A DNA stretch of 64,000 nt from Cunninghamella blakesleeana (GCA_017871115.1 JAFCIZ010000001.1:2709501-2773500); one strand, 5' to 3'; shown: positions 37,418 through 50,215, counted from the first letter of the stretch. Made by a program: numbers and translations. The notes: a model not told the origin generated them from the letters alone.

Positions 37418-38577
37418 TTATGAGGAAGGAGAATGGATACCTTCCAAATTCCAACCACATGAATGAGTTTCAGCATATGTACTACTACGAGAAATAGAAC
37501 CACCACCGAATAAAACATCAGGATCATAATCACATCGAAGTTCGGATTTACCAGCACGTATACCACAGATGATATTTCTACGACAATCTTCATCACATTC
37601 AGGTGTTTGAGGTGCTAATTTTGTACGATAATACCAATACTTATCAAACGTACTGTAATTGTTCTCCATATCTATTGTCACATTATGCCACCATTCTGCT
37701 GTTAATGGCTGTTTTTCTGAAGATAAAGTTGCATTGGTTGAACTATAGGCTTCTCTAGCTGAATATTCCACGTGCCAATTCTAAAATAGATACATATATT
37801 TATTTATTTATTTAGCACCATTTATTTATAGCTTTTTTTTAATTGTTTATTTATTTATTTTTTTTAGAAAAAATTACTTACAGGACCATCTAACCAAGTA
37901 TTTGCTTTATCAAGATCTGCAATATAAGTAATTGAATCTACGACTTCAAATGTATTTTTATCCACTTTATATGTTCTATTTAGAAAATGGTCATCACAAT
38001 AAACATTAATATTAATAACAGATCAAAACTCTCTTTATTTTTTATTGTTTATTAGTTACCTAAATCCGGGATTAACATTTAAATAAGGAGTAATGGAAGG
38101 TGCTATATAGGCTACAGAAATGGCTTCAGATGCGTTTTGTTGACCATTTTTATAAAATATTTGCAATTCATCTCTAAATAAAATAAAATAAATAATGAAA
38201 CGTGAATTAGAGTTAATAAAATTAATCTATAAATATTTGTATTTCGTTATATTATCATTATTGCTGCTGTTGAAAAGCAAATCTCAAGTGATATTTTATC
38301 TTTTTATTCATTACTTATGAGTATGGCCAAAAAATTGACCTGTAATAACATGGGGAGCATATCTTTCAACAATTTGATAATAATAATTTGAATAATCATG
38401 AAAACAGGTAGAATCACCGGGAGCAATGTGCCCAATAATCCATACACGTTCACCTATATCTTCAGATTCTTGTAATTGTTCCACAAGCCATTTCAAAATA
38501 CCATTTGGATCCTGAAAAAGGTGAATATATACAAATATATATCACTATTCTTTCTTTATTCATCTTTTTTTTTTTAA

Positions 38578-38617
<40 letters not shown>

Positions 38618-40216
38618 TAATTATAATCTTACCCTTTCATTAGGTTGTTGATATAGCCACCAATTTAAAGTATAACAAAAATTTGTATTCAAACTAATTA
38701 ATTTTAATCCATGTACTGGTCTTGCAATATAACTTCCTGTATTATCTTCGATATCCTTTGTTGGATCATCACCATCAGTATCATTATTATTATGAGAAAG
38801 CCATCCATTCCAACTTTTTGCTAAACTTTTATATAACCAACCCAAAGAAAGAAAATCATGTTCCATATCATCTGGCAATTGATTTGTTTTCAAAGGAAAA
38901 TTATTGGTAGGTGCTGATTCGTGATTCCCAACAGATGGATATAACACTGCATTGATTTTGGATGGTGCATCGAAATGAGCATGTAGTAATCGATAGCTTG
39001 CATCTTGAATGAATTGTGTTTTTAAAAAGGGTAATGTGTGCCATACTTCATGAGGTGGAACGTCGCCAGTCATTAATCCAAAGGAAATATCATCTTCAAT
39101 AGTTGGTATAAAATCTAACATAGATTTAATTAATAGTAAAGGTGTATCACATGAATACTCACCTATATATATACATATTAAATAAAAATATGATAAGGAA
39201 TAACTGAGTCACTTATTTTCTATTATTATTATTATCATTATTATTTATTTATATTATGGTGATGATTACCCCAAGGAGATGATGGCTTTGTTATATTAGA
39301 ATAATCAGTAGAAGAAGCTCGACAGCAAATTGGTTTATCACAAACTGCATCAGAAAAAGCCTTATCAAACAAACAAAAAAACAAATAAATAAATAAAATG
39401 ATTTTCCGTTATGTACATATTATCTAATTTTTATGTTTTATATTTTTTTTTGTTTTACTTGATATTCAGGATCTATATGCCAATCACTTAATTGAAGAAC
39501 TGTAAATGTTTCACCTGATGGCTGATTAGTGGGTATATTAGTTGGTTTTGGTTTTGGAAACTTGATTTCCCATTTTTCAATATCAGGATAAGGACAAGAA
39601 TTGGCAATAGCAGCACACATAAGGTGACCATCTCTACCAGATACTGTCATTGTCTACAGTATATACATATATATTAAAAAAAATGGATATACTAGAAATT
39701 AGTTTTCGATAATCCTATTCAATATCTATCTATCAATCTATGTGTTTGTTTCCATTTACCTTTATCACTTTACGAAAAATAGGTACTTGTTCTTTCATGA
39801 CACCGGCACACTATAAAACAAAATTAATAATAATAATATATAATGAGATATATCCATTGATAACATTTATTTTATTATTATTATAAGATAAAGAAACTTA
39901 CAACTTCCGGAGAAACTCTTCCCGTTCGTATACACACTTTAGTTAACGTTCTTATAAGAAAACCTTCGGTTGTATATGATAAACTTTTTATCATTTGAAG
40001 TAAGGAAATACAACTACTACAAGAAGTATAAATAGAGTTTGCATTTAACCATTCATTAGTTGTATGTAATACTAAATCTTCTACTAAAGGCGATTCAAGT
40101 GTATGTAGTGATGGCTGTTGTTGTTTAAAAGGTAATTGTTGTAGTAGTTGAGGAAGTGCATTAATATAAGTGAATAAAAATGTTATTTTTAAAAAGAGTA
40201 ATATTATTTTATTCAT
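37418..40216 (-). CDS. Acid sphingomyelinase-like phosphodiesterase
   Basis: Nine exons (40216-39902, 39810-39760, 39653-39459, 39360-39270, 39162-38633, 38511-38315, 38173-38060, 37975-37882, 37780-37418) give 649 residues. A signal peptide is followed by a saposin-B-like Cys region (SCSSCISLL, KVCIRTG, CAGVM), then a calcineurin-like metallophosphoesterase domain. The metal-binding motifs are all visible: QLSDWHIDPEY, LMTGDVPPHEVW, YPSVGNHES, WIIGHIAPGD and GQFFGHTHKDE. The Cys-rich C-terminal domain is present (DEDCRRNIICGIR). Family members hydrolyse sphingomyelin or related phosphodiesters to ceramide-type products in an acidic compartment or outside the cell. Fungi lack abundant sphingomyelin, so the natural substrate may differ. 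Confidence 0.92.
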
Positions 40217-41029
40217 TATTATTATTAATAATAATGTTATGTATCAATTCTATTTATGTTGTAAAGATTTATATATATTTATATATGTAGCAAAAAAAAA
40301 AAAATGATAAGAAAAAGAGAGCGAGAAAAGAAATTGAAATAATGCTGTACCATATAAATTGCGACATTGAGTGCACTAAAATATCGGAATTTTAAAAAAA
40401 TCATTTGACTTGAATTTACTAATCATGCCAGAGGTCTACCTATCTTCATTATTTGCCATGTGTTGCCAGTAATGATTAACTATTCGATATATAACATTCT
40501 TATTGTAATAATGGTCCTTTTTTATTTATTTATTTATACGTAAAAAGAATAACACTAGTCTTCTATTACTTATCATGTGGTTATCTGTTTCTTGATTTTA
40601 CTAAAAACTTTTTATATAAAAAATTCAATTGGTTAATTCATCATGTGATATATATATATATTTCCTACTCTTTTTAGTTAATTAGATTCAAATTTTTCTT
40701 GCATTATAAATGAATAAACACATACCATTTAATATATTGTTTCTAATGTTGATCATTTTATTATTTATACGATTTGAAGCTTGTTTATGCTTTTATTATT
40801 ATTTATTTTCTTCATTGTGTGAAGAATAAAATAAGGTTAATTAAGGTTATCAATCTTAATGTGTAACTATAATACTTGATTCACTATTCGGTGATTGAAT
40901 GACACGATGAGAGCTTGTCTATTTTTTGATTTAAAAAGCCTTTTTTTTTTTATTTTTTCATTTTTTATCTTTTTACTTTACATTTGCTTTATTTTATTTT
41001 AATCTATTTTAAATATATACATATATATA
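40217..41029. other. Divergent promoter region, sphingomyelinase / antiporter genes
   Basis: 813 bp of AT-rich DNA between two divergent start codons. No exon is supported on either strand. Short AT repeats near 40650 and a pyrimidine-rich leader before 41030 are the only structure I see. Confidence 0.45.
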
Positions 41030-42558
41030 ATGGTAGCGACCCCTCAAGCTGGTGTATTTTCTGGATTAAATCCAGCAGCTTTTAATGCAAGTGATCCTAT
41101 TGTACTTTTTATCATTCAGGTAGCTAAAAAAATGAATATAAAAAAAATTGAGTTTGATCAGAGTGATTGATTGATTATTATTATTATTATTCTAGTGCAC
41201 TATTATCCTTGTTTTTTGTAGAATACTAGCTATTCCATTAGGGTATTTTCGACAACCTAAAGTAATTTCTGAAGGTAAAATATTAAAAAAAAAATTAAGA
41301 GTATAAGAAAAAAAATTGACACATTCCAATGAATTTTTTTTTAAATAAACAAAAATAGTTATTGCCGGAATTATATTAGGACCTTCAGTAATGGGACGTA
41401 TTCCAGGTTATATGGATCATATATTTCCTGCACGTTCTTTACCATTCATTAATTTAATAGCTACTATTGGTTTAGTTTTCTTTTTATTTCAAGTGGGTTT
41501 AGAAGTCGATGTCAAAATTATTCGTGCAGATTGGAAAAAAAGTGTTTCTGTGGCTGTAGCCGGAATGGCTCTTCCATTTGCATTAGGTATAGCTGTTTCC
41601 CTTGGTTTGTATAGATTGCAAAACGATCCTTCCGTTTCTTTTAGTAGTTTTTTACTGTTCTTAGGAGTTGCCGTTTCTATCACGGTAAAAAAAAATAGAA
41701 TTTTTGATTTTTTGTATATATACAATTATATATAAACTTTAATTTTTAACTCTTTTACAACATATTCACTTTATTATATGTATTACAATGAAAGGCCTTT
41801 CCAGTATTAGCACGTATTCTTGCCGAGTTGAAACTTTTAGGAACAAAAGTTGGGGCCATCACTATGGCCGCTGGTTTAATCAACGATTGTACTGCCTGGG
41901 TTTTATTAGCTTTAGTAGTATCGTTATTAAATGCAAGTGGGGGATTAGAAGCTTTGTACGTATTTTTAACCACAGTAGCATTTGCCTTATTTTTAATTTT
42001 CCTTATCCGGCCATTATATTATCGATTATGCATTTACACAAATTCTTTTGAAAATGGTCCCACCCATTTATTAATGACAGTAACTTTATTAATGGTCTTA
42101 ATATCTGCTTTTATTACTAACATTATCGGTGTACATGCTATTTTTGGCGGTTTTTTAGCTGGTGTGATTATTCCTCATGAAAATAATTTACCTATCCGTA
42201 TCACTGAAAAAATTGAAGATATCATGAATATTGTTTTTCTACCTTTAGTAAGTTTATTTAAATATTATATAAATAATTATATAATTATGAAAAATTTAAT
42301 TGTTTAAAATTCCGATTTTTACCTTTTTTTTTATTTGATTTTTTTTAAAAAATGTATAGTATTTTACACTCTCTGGATTAAAAACTCAAATAGGATTATT
42401 AAATTCTGGTTTAGTATGGGGTTATGTTGTTCTTGTTATTGTTGTAGCTTGCTTTGGTAAAATAGCTGGCTGTACTGCTGCCGCTAAATTAAGTGGTTTA
42501 TCAGTACGCGAATCTTTTGCTATTGGTTTTTTAATGAACTGTAAAGGGTAAGGAAGTA

Positions 42559-42590
<32 letters not shown>

Positions 42591-44280
42591 ATAAAATGTA
42601 TATAAATACTTTATCTAATTAACTTCTTTTTCATTTATATACCTGTTTATATCATAATTAGTTTAGTTGAACTCATTGTTTTAAATATTGGTCTAGACGC
42701 GGGCGTATTAAACGATCAAGGTAATAATATAAAATTTACAATAATTATAATCGACCATTTAATAATATTCAAAACTTTTTCACATATATAATTTTATGTT
42801 ATATTATATAGTGTTTGTAATATTAGTTGTAATGGCATTAATTACCACTATTATGACAACTCCACTTGTATTAAAAGTATATCCACCTTCAGTAAGAGAC
42901 AATAAACCTTTAACACAAGTCGTACAAGATCAAATCGGTGGTGAAAAAGCAGCCGTAGGATCAGAAGAAAAAGAAGATAATGAAGGTGGTGATGATGAAG
43001 ATAAAAAAGAAGATGTCATACAAGATATTAGTACAAAAAAGGATCCTTCACTTTCAATGGTAGTAGATAATGATGCTTTTACAATGATTACAGTGCTGAA
43101 TAAATTGGAAACAGTACCAGCAGTAATGGCATTGATTAGATTATTAAAACGTGACGATGATATTATCAAATCCTCCCCTCATATTCATGCAATCCGATTA
43201 TTAGAATTAACACAACGTCCTTCTGATGTCATGAAAATTCAAGATATTCAAGAAACGCTTCGTATTGATCCTGTTTTAAGTGTAATACGCACGTTTGGTA
43301 GTTTGATTGGAATTCGATTATCCACCCATTTGGATTTCGCTGCACCTCTTGATTTTGTCGAGCGAATTGGAAATCATTACTCAATGGTCGATGCAAACAT
43401 GATTTTATTACCTTGGAAAAGTAAACAATCAATCAATAATAATATAAGTACACCACGTGAACAAGAAATCAATCCTTTTGATCACTCCTTCTTACCTACT
43501 TCATCCACTACTTCCTCACCTACAACACCAATGACGAGAATAAATGGAATGTATCAATTATCGGATGCGGAATTTGCTAAACAGGCATTTACTTTAAATA
43601 AATGCACTATTGGATTATTTTTGGATCGTGGATTTGGAAATATTAATGATGGGGATCATGTTCAACTTCAAAAAGTATCTACTTTTCAAATCATTGTTCC
43701 TTTCTTTGGTGGTAAAGATGACCGGGCAGCATTATTATTTGCTCTTCGTTTGCAAATGTATCGTCATGCCGATGTATTGATCTTGCATAAAAAAAAATCT
43801 TCATCAACCAACGATAATAATGATAATAATGATAATAAGAATCGATTATATGCCAATTCAGAATCAGTAAAAACTTGCTTAGCTTCTTCTACTTTACATA
43901 ACCATGATGATGATAATGATGACGATAAAGATCAAAATTTATTAGCAACCTTATTTGATGATACATATCCCACTTTTAATGTTTCTTATCAACCTGTAGA
44001 TGAAATCACCCCCTATACCATATCTCAACAAGCAGCTTCTACTTCTTCACCTTTAGGAAAACATGATCTTATCGTTTTAGGAAGACGTATAGAAGAAAAT
44101 AATAATAATAATAAACTCACTCATCATTCTACTGTGGAAACACCTGGCACTTTATATAGCAAAGAGTTTAAAGTGGCTTTAGGTTATTTGGCTTATGATC
44201 TTATTTCATCTGGTATAAAATCAAGTCTTATTGTTATTCAAGCTCAATCCAACAAAAATAACCATCGCTCTCAAGTGTAA
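41030..44280 (+). CDS. KHA1: KHA1-type K+/H+ antiporter (CPA2 family)
   Basis: Seven exons (41030-41119, 41196-41274, 41359-41684, 41795-42247, 42360-42547, 42662-42720, 42812-44280) give 887 residues. The N-terminal about 425 residues form a Na+/H+-exchanger domain with about 12 membrane segments, including IAGIILGPSVMGRIPG, FFLFQVGLEVDVKI, LINDCTAWVLLAL and LNIGLDAGVLNDQ. The pattern FPVLARILAELKLLGTKVG matches fungal Kha1. The long cytosolic C-terminus has an acidic Glu/Asp patch, then blocks such as VPFFGGKDDRAALLFALRL that look like a universal-stress-protein-type fold, broken by Asn/Asp insertions. In yeast Kha1 acts in the Golgi on K+ and pH balance. It shares a divergent promoter with the sphingomyelinase gene. 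Confidence 0.92.
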
Positions 44281-44645
44281 TTATATTTTTTTGTATACTT
44301 CTTTTCCTTTTTAGTTTTTAATTTTAGTTTTGATTTTTGATTTTTGATTATTATTATTTTTAAAAAAAAAACAATATATAATAATTTCTTTATCTTTTTA
44401 TAAATATCAATATTTATTTTTTTACATAACGATCATAATATATATTGGTGAAATAAAAGTAGAGATGTCAAAAAAAAGAGGTGACTGGGTTGAGTTTGAA
44501 TTACCTCTTTTAAAAAAAAATTCATTTTCCATTTTTATTTTACCCTTTCTTTCTTCCTTTTTTTTTTTTATTATTATTCTTTATTATTATACCAAATAAA
44601 AAAATATTCATTTATTTTTTTTTTTACTTTATTAAATAATTAAAT
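44281..44645. other. Intergenic region upstream of URA5
   Basis: 365 bp between the antiporter stop and the URA5 start, same strand. T/A junction tracts lie near 44355-44372 and long pyrimidine-rich stretches at 44535-44630 precede the ATG. No gene seen. Confidence 0.45.
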
Positions 44646-45299
44646 ATGAAGGCTTATCAAAAAGAATTTATTGAATTTGCTCTTGCCAATGACGTACTCA
44701 AGTTTGGCTCTTTCGTCTTAAAATCTGGAAGAACGTCACCTTATTTCTTCAATGCTGGATTATTCAACAGTGGCAAGACCTTGGGAGCCATTGGTCGCTT
44801 TTATGCCGCTGCTTTGGTTGATGCTGGATTCAAGTATGATGTCTTATTTGGCCCTGCTTACAAAGGAATTCCTTTAGTTTGTGCCACTGCTTTATCATTA
44901 GCCAATGATCATAATCTTGAAGCACCCTATGCATTTAATCGCAAAGAAAAAAAGGATCACGGAGAAGGAGGAAACATTGTTGGAACACCTTTAAAGGGCG
45001 ATATCTTGGTAGTGGATGATGTGATTACTGCTGGAACAGCTATTAACGAATCTATTGAAATTATTCGTGCTAATCAATGTCAAATAAGTGGTGTCTTGGT
45101 TGCTGTGGATCGTGCTGAAGTTGCTCCTGATGGCTCTGGTAAATCTGCTATTCAATCCGTTCAAGAAAAAAATAATATTCCTGTTCGTGCTATTATTACA
45201 ATGGATCATATTATGGAATTCATGGAAGAAAAAGGTACCTATGAAAAGGAACTTGCTCTTATGAAAGAATATAAAGCCCAATATGGTATTAAACAATAA
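44646..45299 (+). CDS. URA5: Orotate phosphoribosyltransferase
   Basis: An intronless ORF of 217 residues, one of the few here without introns. It transfers ribose phosphate from PRPP to orotate, making OMP in pyrimidine synthesis. The PRPP-binding signature DILVVDDVITAGTAINE is at about residues 118-134. KSGRTSPYFFNAGLF, FGPAYKGIPLV and YAFNRKEKKDHGEGG (flexible catalytic loop with the conserved Lys and Asp-His) are also present. The length fits fungal Ura5 and bacterial PyrE. Codon use is less AT-biased than in neighbours, consistent with good expression. Confidence 0.97.
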   Translation: MKAYQKEFIEFALANDVLKFGSFVLKSGRTSPYFFNAGLFNSGKTLGAIGRFYAAALVDAGFKYDVLFGPAYKGIPLVCATALSLANDHNLEAPYAFNRKEKKDHGEGGNIVGTPLKGDILVVDDVITAGTAINESIEIIRANQCQISGVLVAVDRAEVAPDGSGKSAIQSVQEKNNIPVRAIITMDHIMEFMEEKGTYEKELALMKEYKAQYGIKQ

Positions 45300-45661
45300 A
45301 TATATAAATAAAATTAGAATTTTTATTTTATTCAGTGCATTAAAAATTAATATTTAATAAAGATAATAATTATAATAATAAAAAAATATATGAGAGAGAA
45401 TAAAAGAAAGAATTATATATTTATTTTTTAAATATATATGTATACAAAATATTTATTTTCTTTTGGTGATAAAAAAAAATGATATTGTCAGTATAAAATG
45501 AAACCAACTTTATAATAGTAAAAAAAAAATCATCAAATAAATGATTGTAAAATGTAAAAAGGATAAAAAACGATATATATATATGTATATATGTATATAT
45601 TTATATTAAAACAAAAAAAAGAAAAAATTTAATGTAATGGGAACGCATCAAGGTTCTTTTT
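45300..45661. other. Convergent 3' intergenic region
   Basis: About 360 bp between the URA5 and HAP3 stop codons. It is A/T-rich with ATGTATAT repeats near 45580-45605 and no supported gene. Confidence 0.45.
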
Positions 45662-46675
45662 TTAATTTTTTTGATCCATATATGGGTGTCCAGCCATAGC
45701 TATATTTGTTTTTGTTTATAGTTTTTCAAAAGAAAAAAAAAAGGATTAAAAAAATTAAAATCCACTGTCCAATTGAAACATTTGCTTGAAACAAAATAAA
45801 AAATAAAAAAAAATGTATTGTTTTTTACCATTATAATAATTAGCTTGTGGTATTGAACCAGGTAATGATACAGATTGGCCAGGATGTTCACTAGGTTGTT
45901 GTACACCATATATTTGATGTTGTGATTGCTGTACTTCATCTTCTTTATCTTTAACAACAGCGTTTCTATCGATTTTTGTTGTCTAAAATATAAATATATA
46001 TAAGAATATGATTAACACTGCTACTATACCTATCTTAATCATATACATCAACAACACCACCATTTATTCCTCTGTCCATTTTCTATCATTTTCCATCGCT
46101 ATCATTTTATACTATTCTATCTTTTCTTCTTTACTTCGCGATATTTTCCAAGATAAATTTTTAAAGCTTCTGCGTAATTTTCAAATCCAAGAGATTGCAT
46201 AGCCCATAAAATGTCTTCCCCATTAATAGTTTTTCTTTTTTCTTGTTGACAACGATCACTAGCTGTATTAGAAAAAAACAAAAAATAACAAAATAATCAT
46301 AATAATAAAAGTTAAGGATAATAGAATAGTTTTGTTATTGGTTGCATTCTAAAAGAGTTAGTAGTAATATATTATATTATATATGTCTAGTAAAAAGGAT
46401 ATTCGCTAGTGATAAAGGAAATAAATTCTGATACACATTCTTGTACACATTCTTTAGCTTCCTTAGCTATCTTTGCATTGTCAGGTAAAGATTTCTTCAT
46501 AATACGTGCAACACTATTATAAAAACATGTGTTATTATTATTATTTATCGTCTCAATTATTATTAATACTGCATATTATATACTATGTAAAGTTTTCTTC
46601 TTACTTTGCAATAGGAAGGAAACGATCTTGCTCCTTTAAATCAAATTCAGCTTCGTCACCAGAATTATTAGACAT
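45662..46675 (-). CDS. HAP3: CCAAT-binding factor subunit HAP3/NF-YB
   Basis: Five exons (46675-46605, 46513-46403, 46264-46135, 45982-45829, 45699-45662) give 167 residues. The histone-fold domain covers about residues 18-105: [58 protein letters not shown] and [20 protein letters not shown]. It pairs with HAP5/NF-YC and HAP2/NF-YA to bind CCAAT boxes. A Gln/Ser-rich tail follows. The intron between exons 2 and 3 has no GT or AG that works; only an AT-AC intron restores the invariant SEASDRC. The last exon is 38 nt. A CCAAT box lies upstream. Confidence 0.95.
46265..46402 (-). other. AT-AC intron with U12-type donor in HAP3
   Basis: On the gene strand this 138-nt intron starts ATATCCTTTT, a match to the U12 donor consensus ATATCCTT, and ends TAATAC. 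A branch-like ATCCTTAAC lies at 46319-46311, about 47 nt before the acceptor, farther than usual. Splicing here joins GA to A-GCT-AGT and gives the conserved SEASDR sequence. Confidence 0.85.
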
Positions 46676-47474
46676 ATTTATTTATTATTACTAAAAGTAT
46701 AACGAAAGGAAAAAAAACGCAAGTAAATAAAAGTATGAAAATGAAAAATTTATATTATAGAAAAAAAAATTAGTGAAAAATTTAAAACCCCGTATTTTCA
46801 AAATTGGCCCAAGATTTTCTTTTTTTCTCTATTTTAATTTTATTACTATTTTTTAACCTTAACAATAAAAACCCATAAGATTAAAAAAATAGAACAAAAA
46901 CAAAAAAAAATAAAAATAAACGAAATGCATACATATTTTAAATAAATGAGTAATAATATATTAAACATTTGGGAATTTTATATAATGAATCTCATCGTAT
47001 AAATATTTTTAATGAAAAACTTTATATATACAAATAGCAAATAAAAATGAGATATTTTACTACTATTATATTTTAATATATTTAAAGAGTAGATGGATAA
47101 CGAATAAGTGATAAAAGATAAACTCAAAAGGTGCATTTTATTATATTATACAATACAATATAAATATATATATAACTGAATAGACGAAGGTATAGAAAAA
47201 CAAGAAATTAAAAAGTATTTGATCATTAGATTTATATAAAAAAACTTTAAAATAATTTTGGTTTTATTCGGATTTTCATATTTATATACAACACGACACA
47301 ATAATCAACAAGAATACTATTATTACTATTATTATTATGAAGGAGCTATTTATTAAATATATAAAAATATGATGATTAAATAGTAATAAATAAATAAATA
47401 AAAGCTATGAATGAATAAAATGAATGAAAATATAATAAATAAATTAATAAATAAATAAAAAAACTGATTCTAAA
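46676..47474. promoter_or_regulatory. HAP3 upstream region with CCAAT box and GGGTTTTA
   Basis: About 800 bp between HAP3 and the 3' end of the first MBOAT gene. On the gene strand GGGTTTTA (46790-46783) and GGCCAATTT (CCAAT at 46807-46803) lie about 110 and 130 bp before the HAP3 ATG. The remainder is AT-rich with no gene seen. Confidence 0.4.
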
Positions 47475-49077
47475 TTAAATATTGCTACCAAAATAAGGAA
47501 GCAATTGAGGATGAGATTTGGCAAATGCATAAATATAAGGTCTAGAGAATTGGAAAGGATGATCATTATAAACACCCCAATAAGAGAATCCTTCCATGAA
47601 TTTAGTAAAGAAAGCGATGCCAAAGGCTAAGACCCAAAGATGTTGAAGGGCACGTACAGCCATAGAATTGTAAATATGAGAAGGTAAATAACGTTGACTT
47701 AAAGCTTTGACAATCTTTTCAAAAATGACACCACAACCATGAATAGTAAAGAAAAACATTTGTTGGCCTATGAATAAACGGCGGTAGACTGGTAATCCTA
47801 CATTACAAAGTAACATATATTCATGCATTAATCCAGAAACAGCAAAGACAGCGACACTAGCCATGAAAAGAGAGATTCCTACATAGTATTTGGTACGTTT
47901 TGCTAAGAGACGTTGACTAACAATGAAAACAGGACGGAAAGGAAGTGCTAACCATGAAGATTTGAATAATTGATGCCATCTATAAGACCATACTTGATCC
48001 AAGGATGAGGATAAAATAGGGTCTTCCATTAATTTTCTCCATTGTTCTGTTAATATAATTAATATAAAAATAAGAATGTAAATATAAATGTCCCTTTTTT
48101 ATTCGATTTTTATTCTTCAGCTCATGTATACTTTCAAGCATTTACCTGAAGAATAAGACCCTTTATCAACAACAATACAATGGAATAAATGTAAACCAAA
48201 GCCAAGAGCATTAAAACCACATGTGATGAATAATCCTGTGATGATGAAATAAATGAATAAAAAGACTGGTTGTTGTTTTTCCATAGTCATAATATCATAG
48301 GTTGTAAAAGTAGAAACCCAAGCACTTAAAACGTCCATAATCATTACTGTTAATAACCAATATGATAATACATGATAAAATTTCTAAATAAAATAAAATA
48401 ATAAAAGTAAATAAAAAGGAGCTTAATGTTTTTTTTTTTTTTTTGATCGACATCGTACCCATCTATTTCTATTATATTTTCTTTCTCTTTATTTTCTTCC
48501 CCCTCTTTATTAAATATATATATATATATATTAAATAAAATACTTACTCTATCATTTTTATATACTTTGATTTCACCTTTTTTGACATCCTTTGTAGTTT
48601 CTTTTGCTGGTTTTGGGAATGTTTTAAGACAAGACCAAAAATCAACCCAAAGGCTATATAAAGAGGTATAAACAGGACGGTCTTGTACTAAAGGACCAAT
48701 ATAAAAAAGTTCAAGGAATCGAAGGTTAGCAGTAAAACAGAATGGACTACCAACAAGATCCAATACTATATTTTCATATTAATAATAATAAACAAATAAG
48801 TATATAATAAAAGGAAAGTATAATTTTTGACTATATAAATGAGCATATTTTATTATCATTCAATATATTTCTTACTGGGGTCACTTGAAAATATAAGAGG
48901 ATAAAGAATGTTTGCAGCAAGTAAAGGAATGGCAAGAAACTGTTTTATAATTCCAGGTATATTAGGTATAGCAATAAGTAAAGCTAAAGCGCCAGCAGGT
49001 ATAGCAAAAGTAGCAGCATAGATTGGAAAATCTAAAGTGATTCGCTCACCACTTTTTATTAATTGTAGGTATTCCAT
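47475..49077 (-). CDS. Wax-synthase-like MBOAT acyltransferase, copy A
   Basis: Four exons (49077-48876, 48765-48548, 48383-48146, 48046-47475) give 409 residues. Eight or so hydrophobic segments surround two family landmarks: SLDQVWSYRWHQLFKSSW (the wax-synthase/MBOAT_2 W-R-H-Q-F block) and SGLMHEYM, which carries the likely catalytic His. This family moves acyl chains from acyl-CoA to alcohols or diacylglycerol in the ER membrane, making wax or neutral lipids; the acceptor is not evident. The exon structure and all exon lengths equal those of copy B immediately downstream on the chromosome (upstream in transcription), so the two are tandem duplicates. Confidence 0.87.
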
Positions 49078-49104
49078 TATACTATGTATGTGTATTTACA
49101 AAAA
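48883..49104 (-). repeat. Near-identical tract shared with copy B (51715-51936)
   Basis: These 222 bp cover almost all of exon 1 plus about 27 bp of leader of MBOAT copy A. They match 51715-51936 with one mismatch that I can see (CGCTC versus CTCTC). The following introns and exons 3-4 are much more diverged. Confidence 0.9.
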
Positions 49105-50215
49105 AAAAAAAAAAAAAAAAACTTAAAAAATATGGAGAGAGAGAGGAAAAAGAAGTAGAAAAATGAAAGATAAAAAAAATATATTTATACAAAAAAAGCA
49201 TGAGCTTTTTATAAAAAGGCGGAAACCGAAAATATTTTTTTGAAATTTGTATCACGTTTTTTATACATTTTATCGATAAAACCATATAAAATCATATGAA
49301 AGTTATAATAATGCGACCGTGCGTTAATAACGTTATGTAAATAATAACTAAAGTTTGACTATCATTTTCCTTTTATAAATAATAGACATAACATAATTAA
49401 CTTTGCCTAATATACTCTGTTATGTACATTTATAATAGAATAGGTGTAATAGAACATATATAAAATAGAATAGAATAGATGTACATAAAGATTAATAGTG
49501 ACGATAATTATTTTTATTATTTTATATGTAAATTTTATACACTTTTTAAAAAAATAAGAAACTCTGGGCAAATGAATTTTATTTTTTATTTACGATTTTC
49601 TAATTTTGTGAAACCAAGGAAGGTTGTTTTGATAATGACAAATATATAAAACAAGATACGATTTTTTTTTAAAAAAAAAAAAATAATTCTTTTTTATACT
49701 CATTTAGAAAAAAAAAAAAGTGCGACTTAGCCTATTTTATTTTATTACCAAAAAACAAATAAAAAATATTAAATCAGCTTCAATTGACTTTTAGTATTTA
49801 CACACACATATATATATGTTACTATTAGCATTAAGAGGAACTCCTTATGCAAATATTACTATTATCTCACGAATAAAATAATAAATCATGCTATTTTTTT
49901 TAATCAATCATTCATATATTTAAATTTATTTTGACTTGATAAAGAAAAGATTTTTTTATATTTACATAGAAATAAAAATAAAACTACTTTCACAAATCAA
50001 CCGTATAACCATATAAGGATATAAGATCGTCAACATCACTACTTTGGTGAAAGCGCACCAGTAAATCAAAAATATAATAATGGTAAAAATTACATAAATA
50101 TACTATTATTAGCATTATTTTTATGGAGTGATTTATTAAATAAATATAGCCGTCTAACTGATAATGATTAAATAAATAAGTGAAAATGATAAATATGTTA
50201 ATAAAGTTAAATAAA
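49105..50215. other. Intergenic region between the MBOAT duplicates
   Basis: About 1.1 kb containing the copy A promoter and the copy B 3' flank. A-runs lie near 49672-49682 and TATA-like repeats near 49805. A 124-codon reverse ORF at 49990-50364 is a shadow across the copy B stop. No gene supported. Confidence 0.45.

Noticed and set aside
37418..39650. Separate small genes for individual sphingomyelinase exons
   Set aside because: All exons join in phase with canonical GT-AG introns and together carry the ordered metallophosphoesterase motifs.
46265..46410. GC-AG alternative for the HAP3 intron (donor after ACTA)
   Set aside because: It would give FITTSDRC, deleting two residues of a nearly invariant histone-fold segment; the AT-AC junction gives the conserved sequence exactly.
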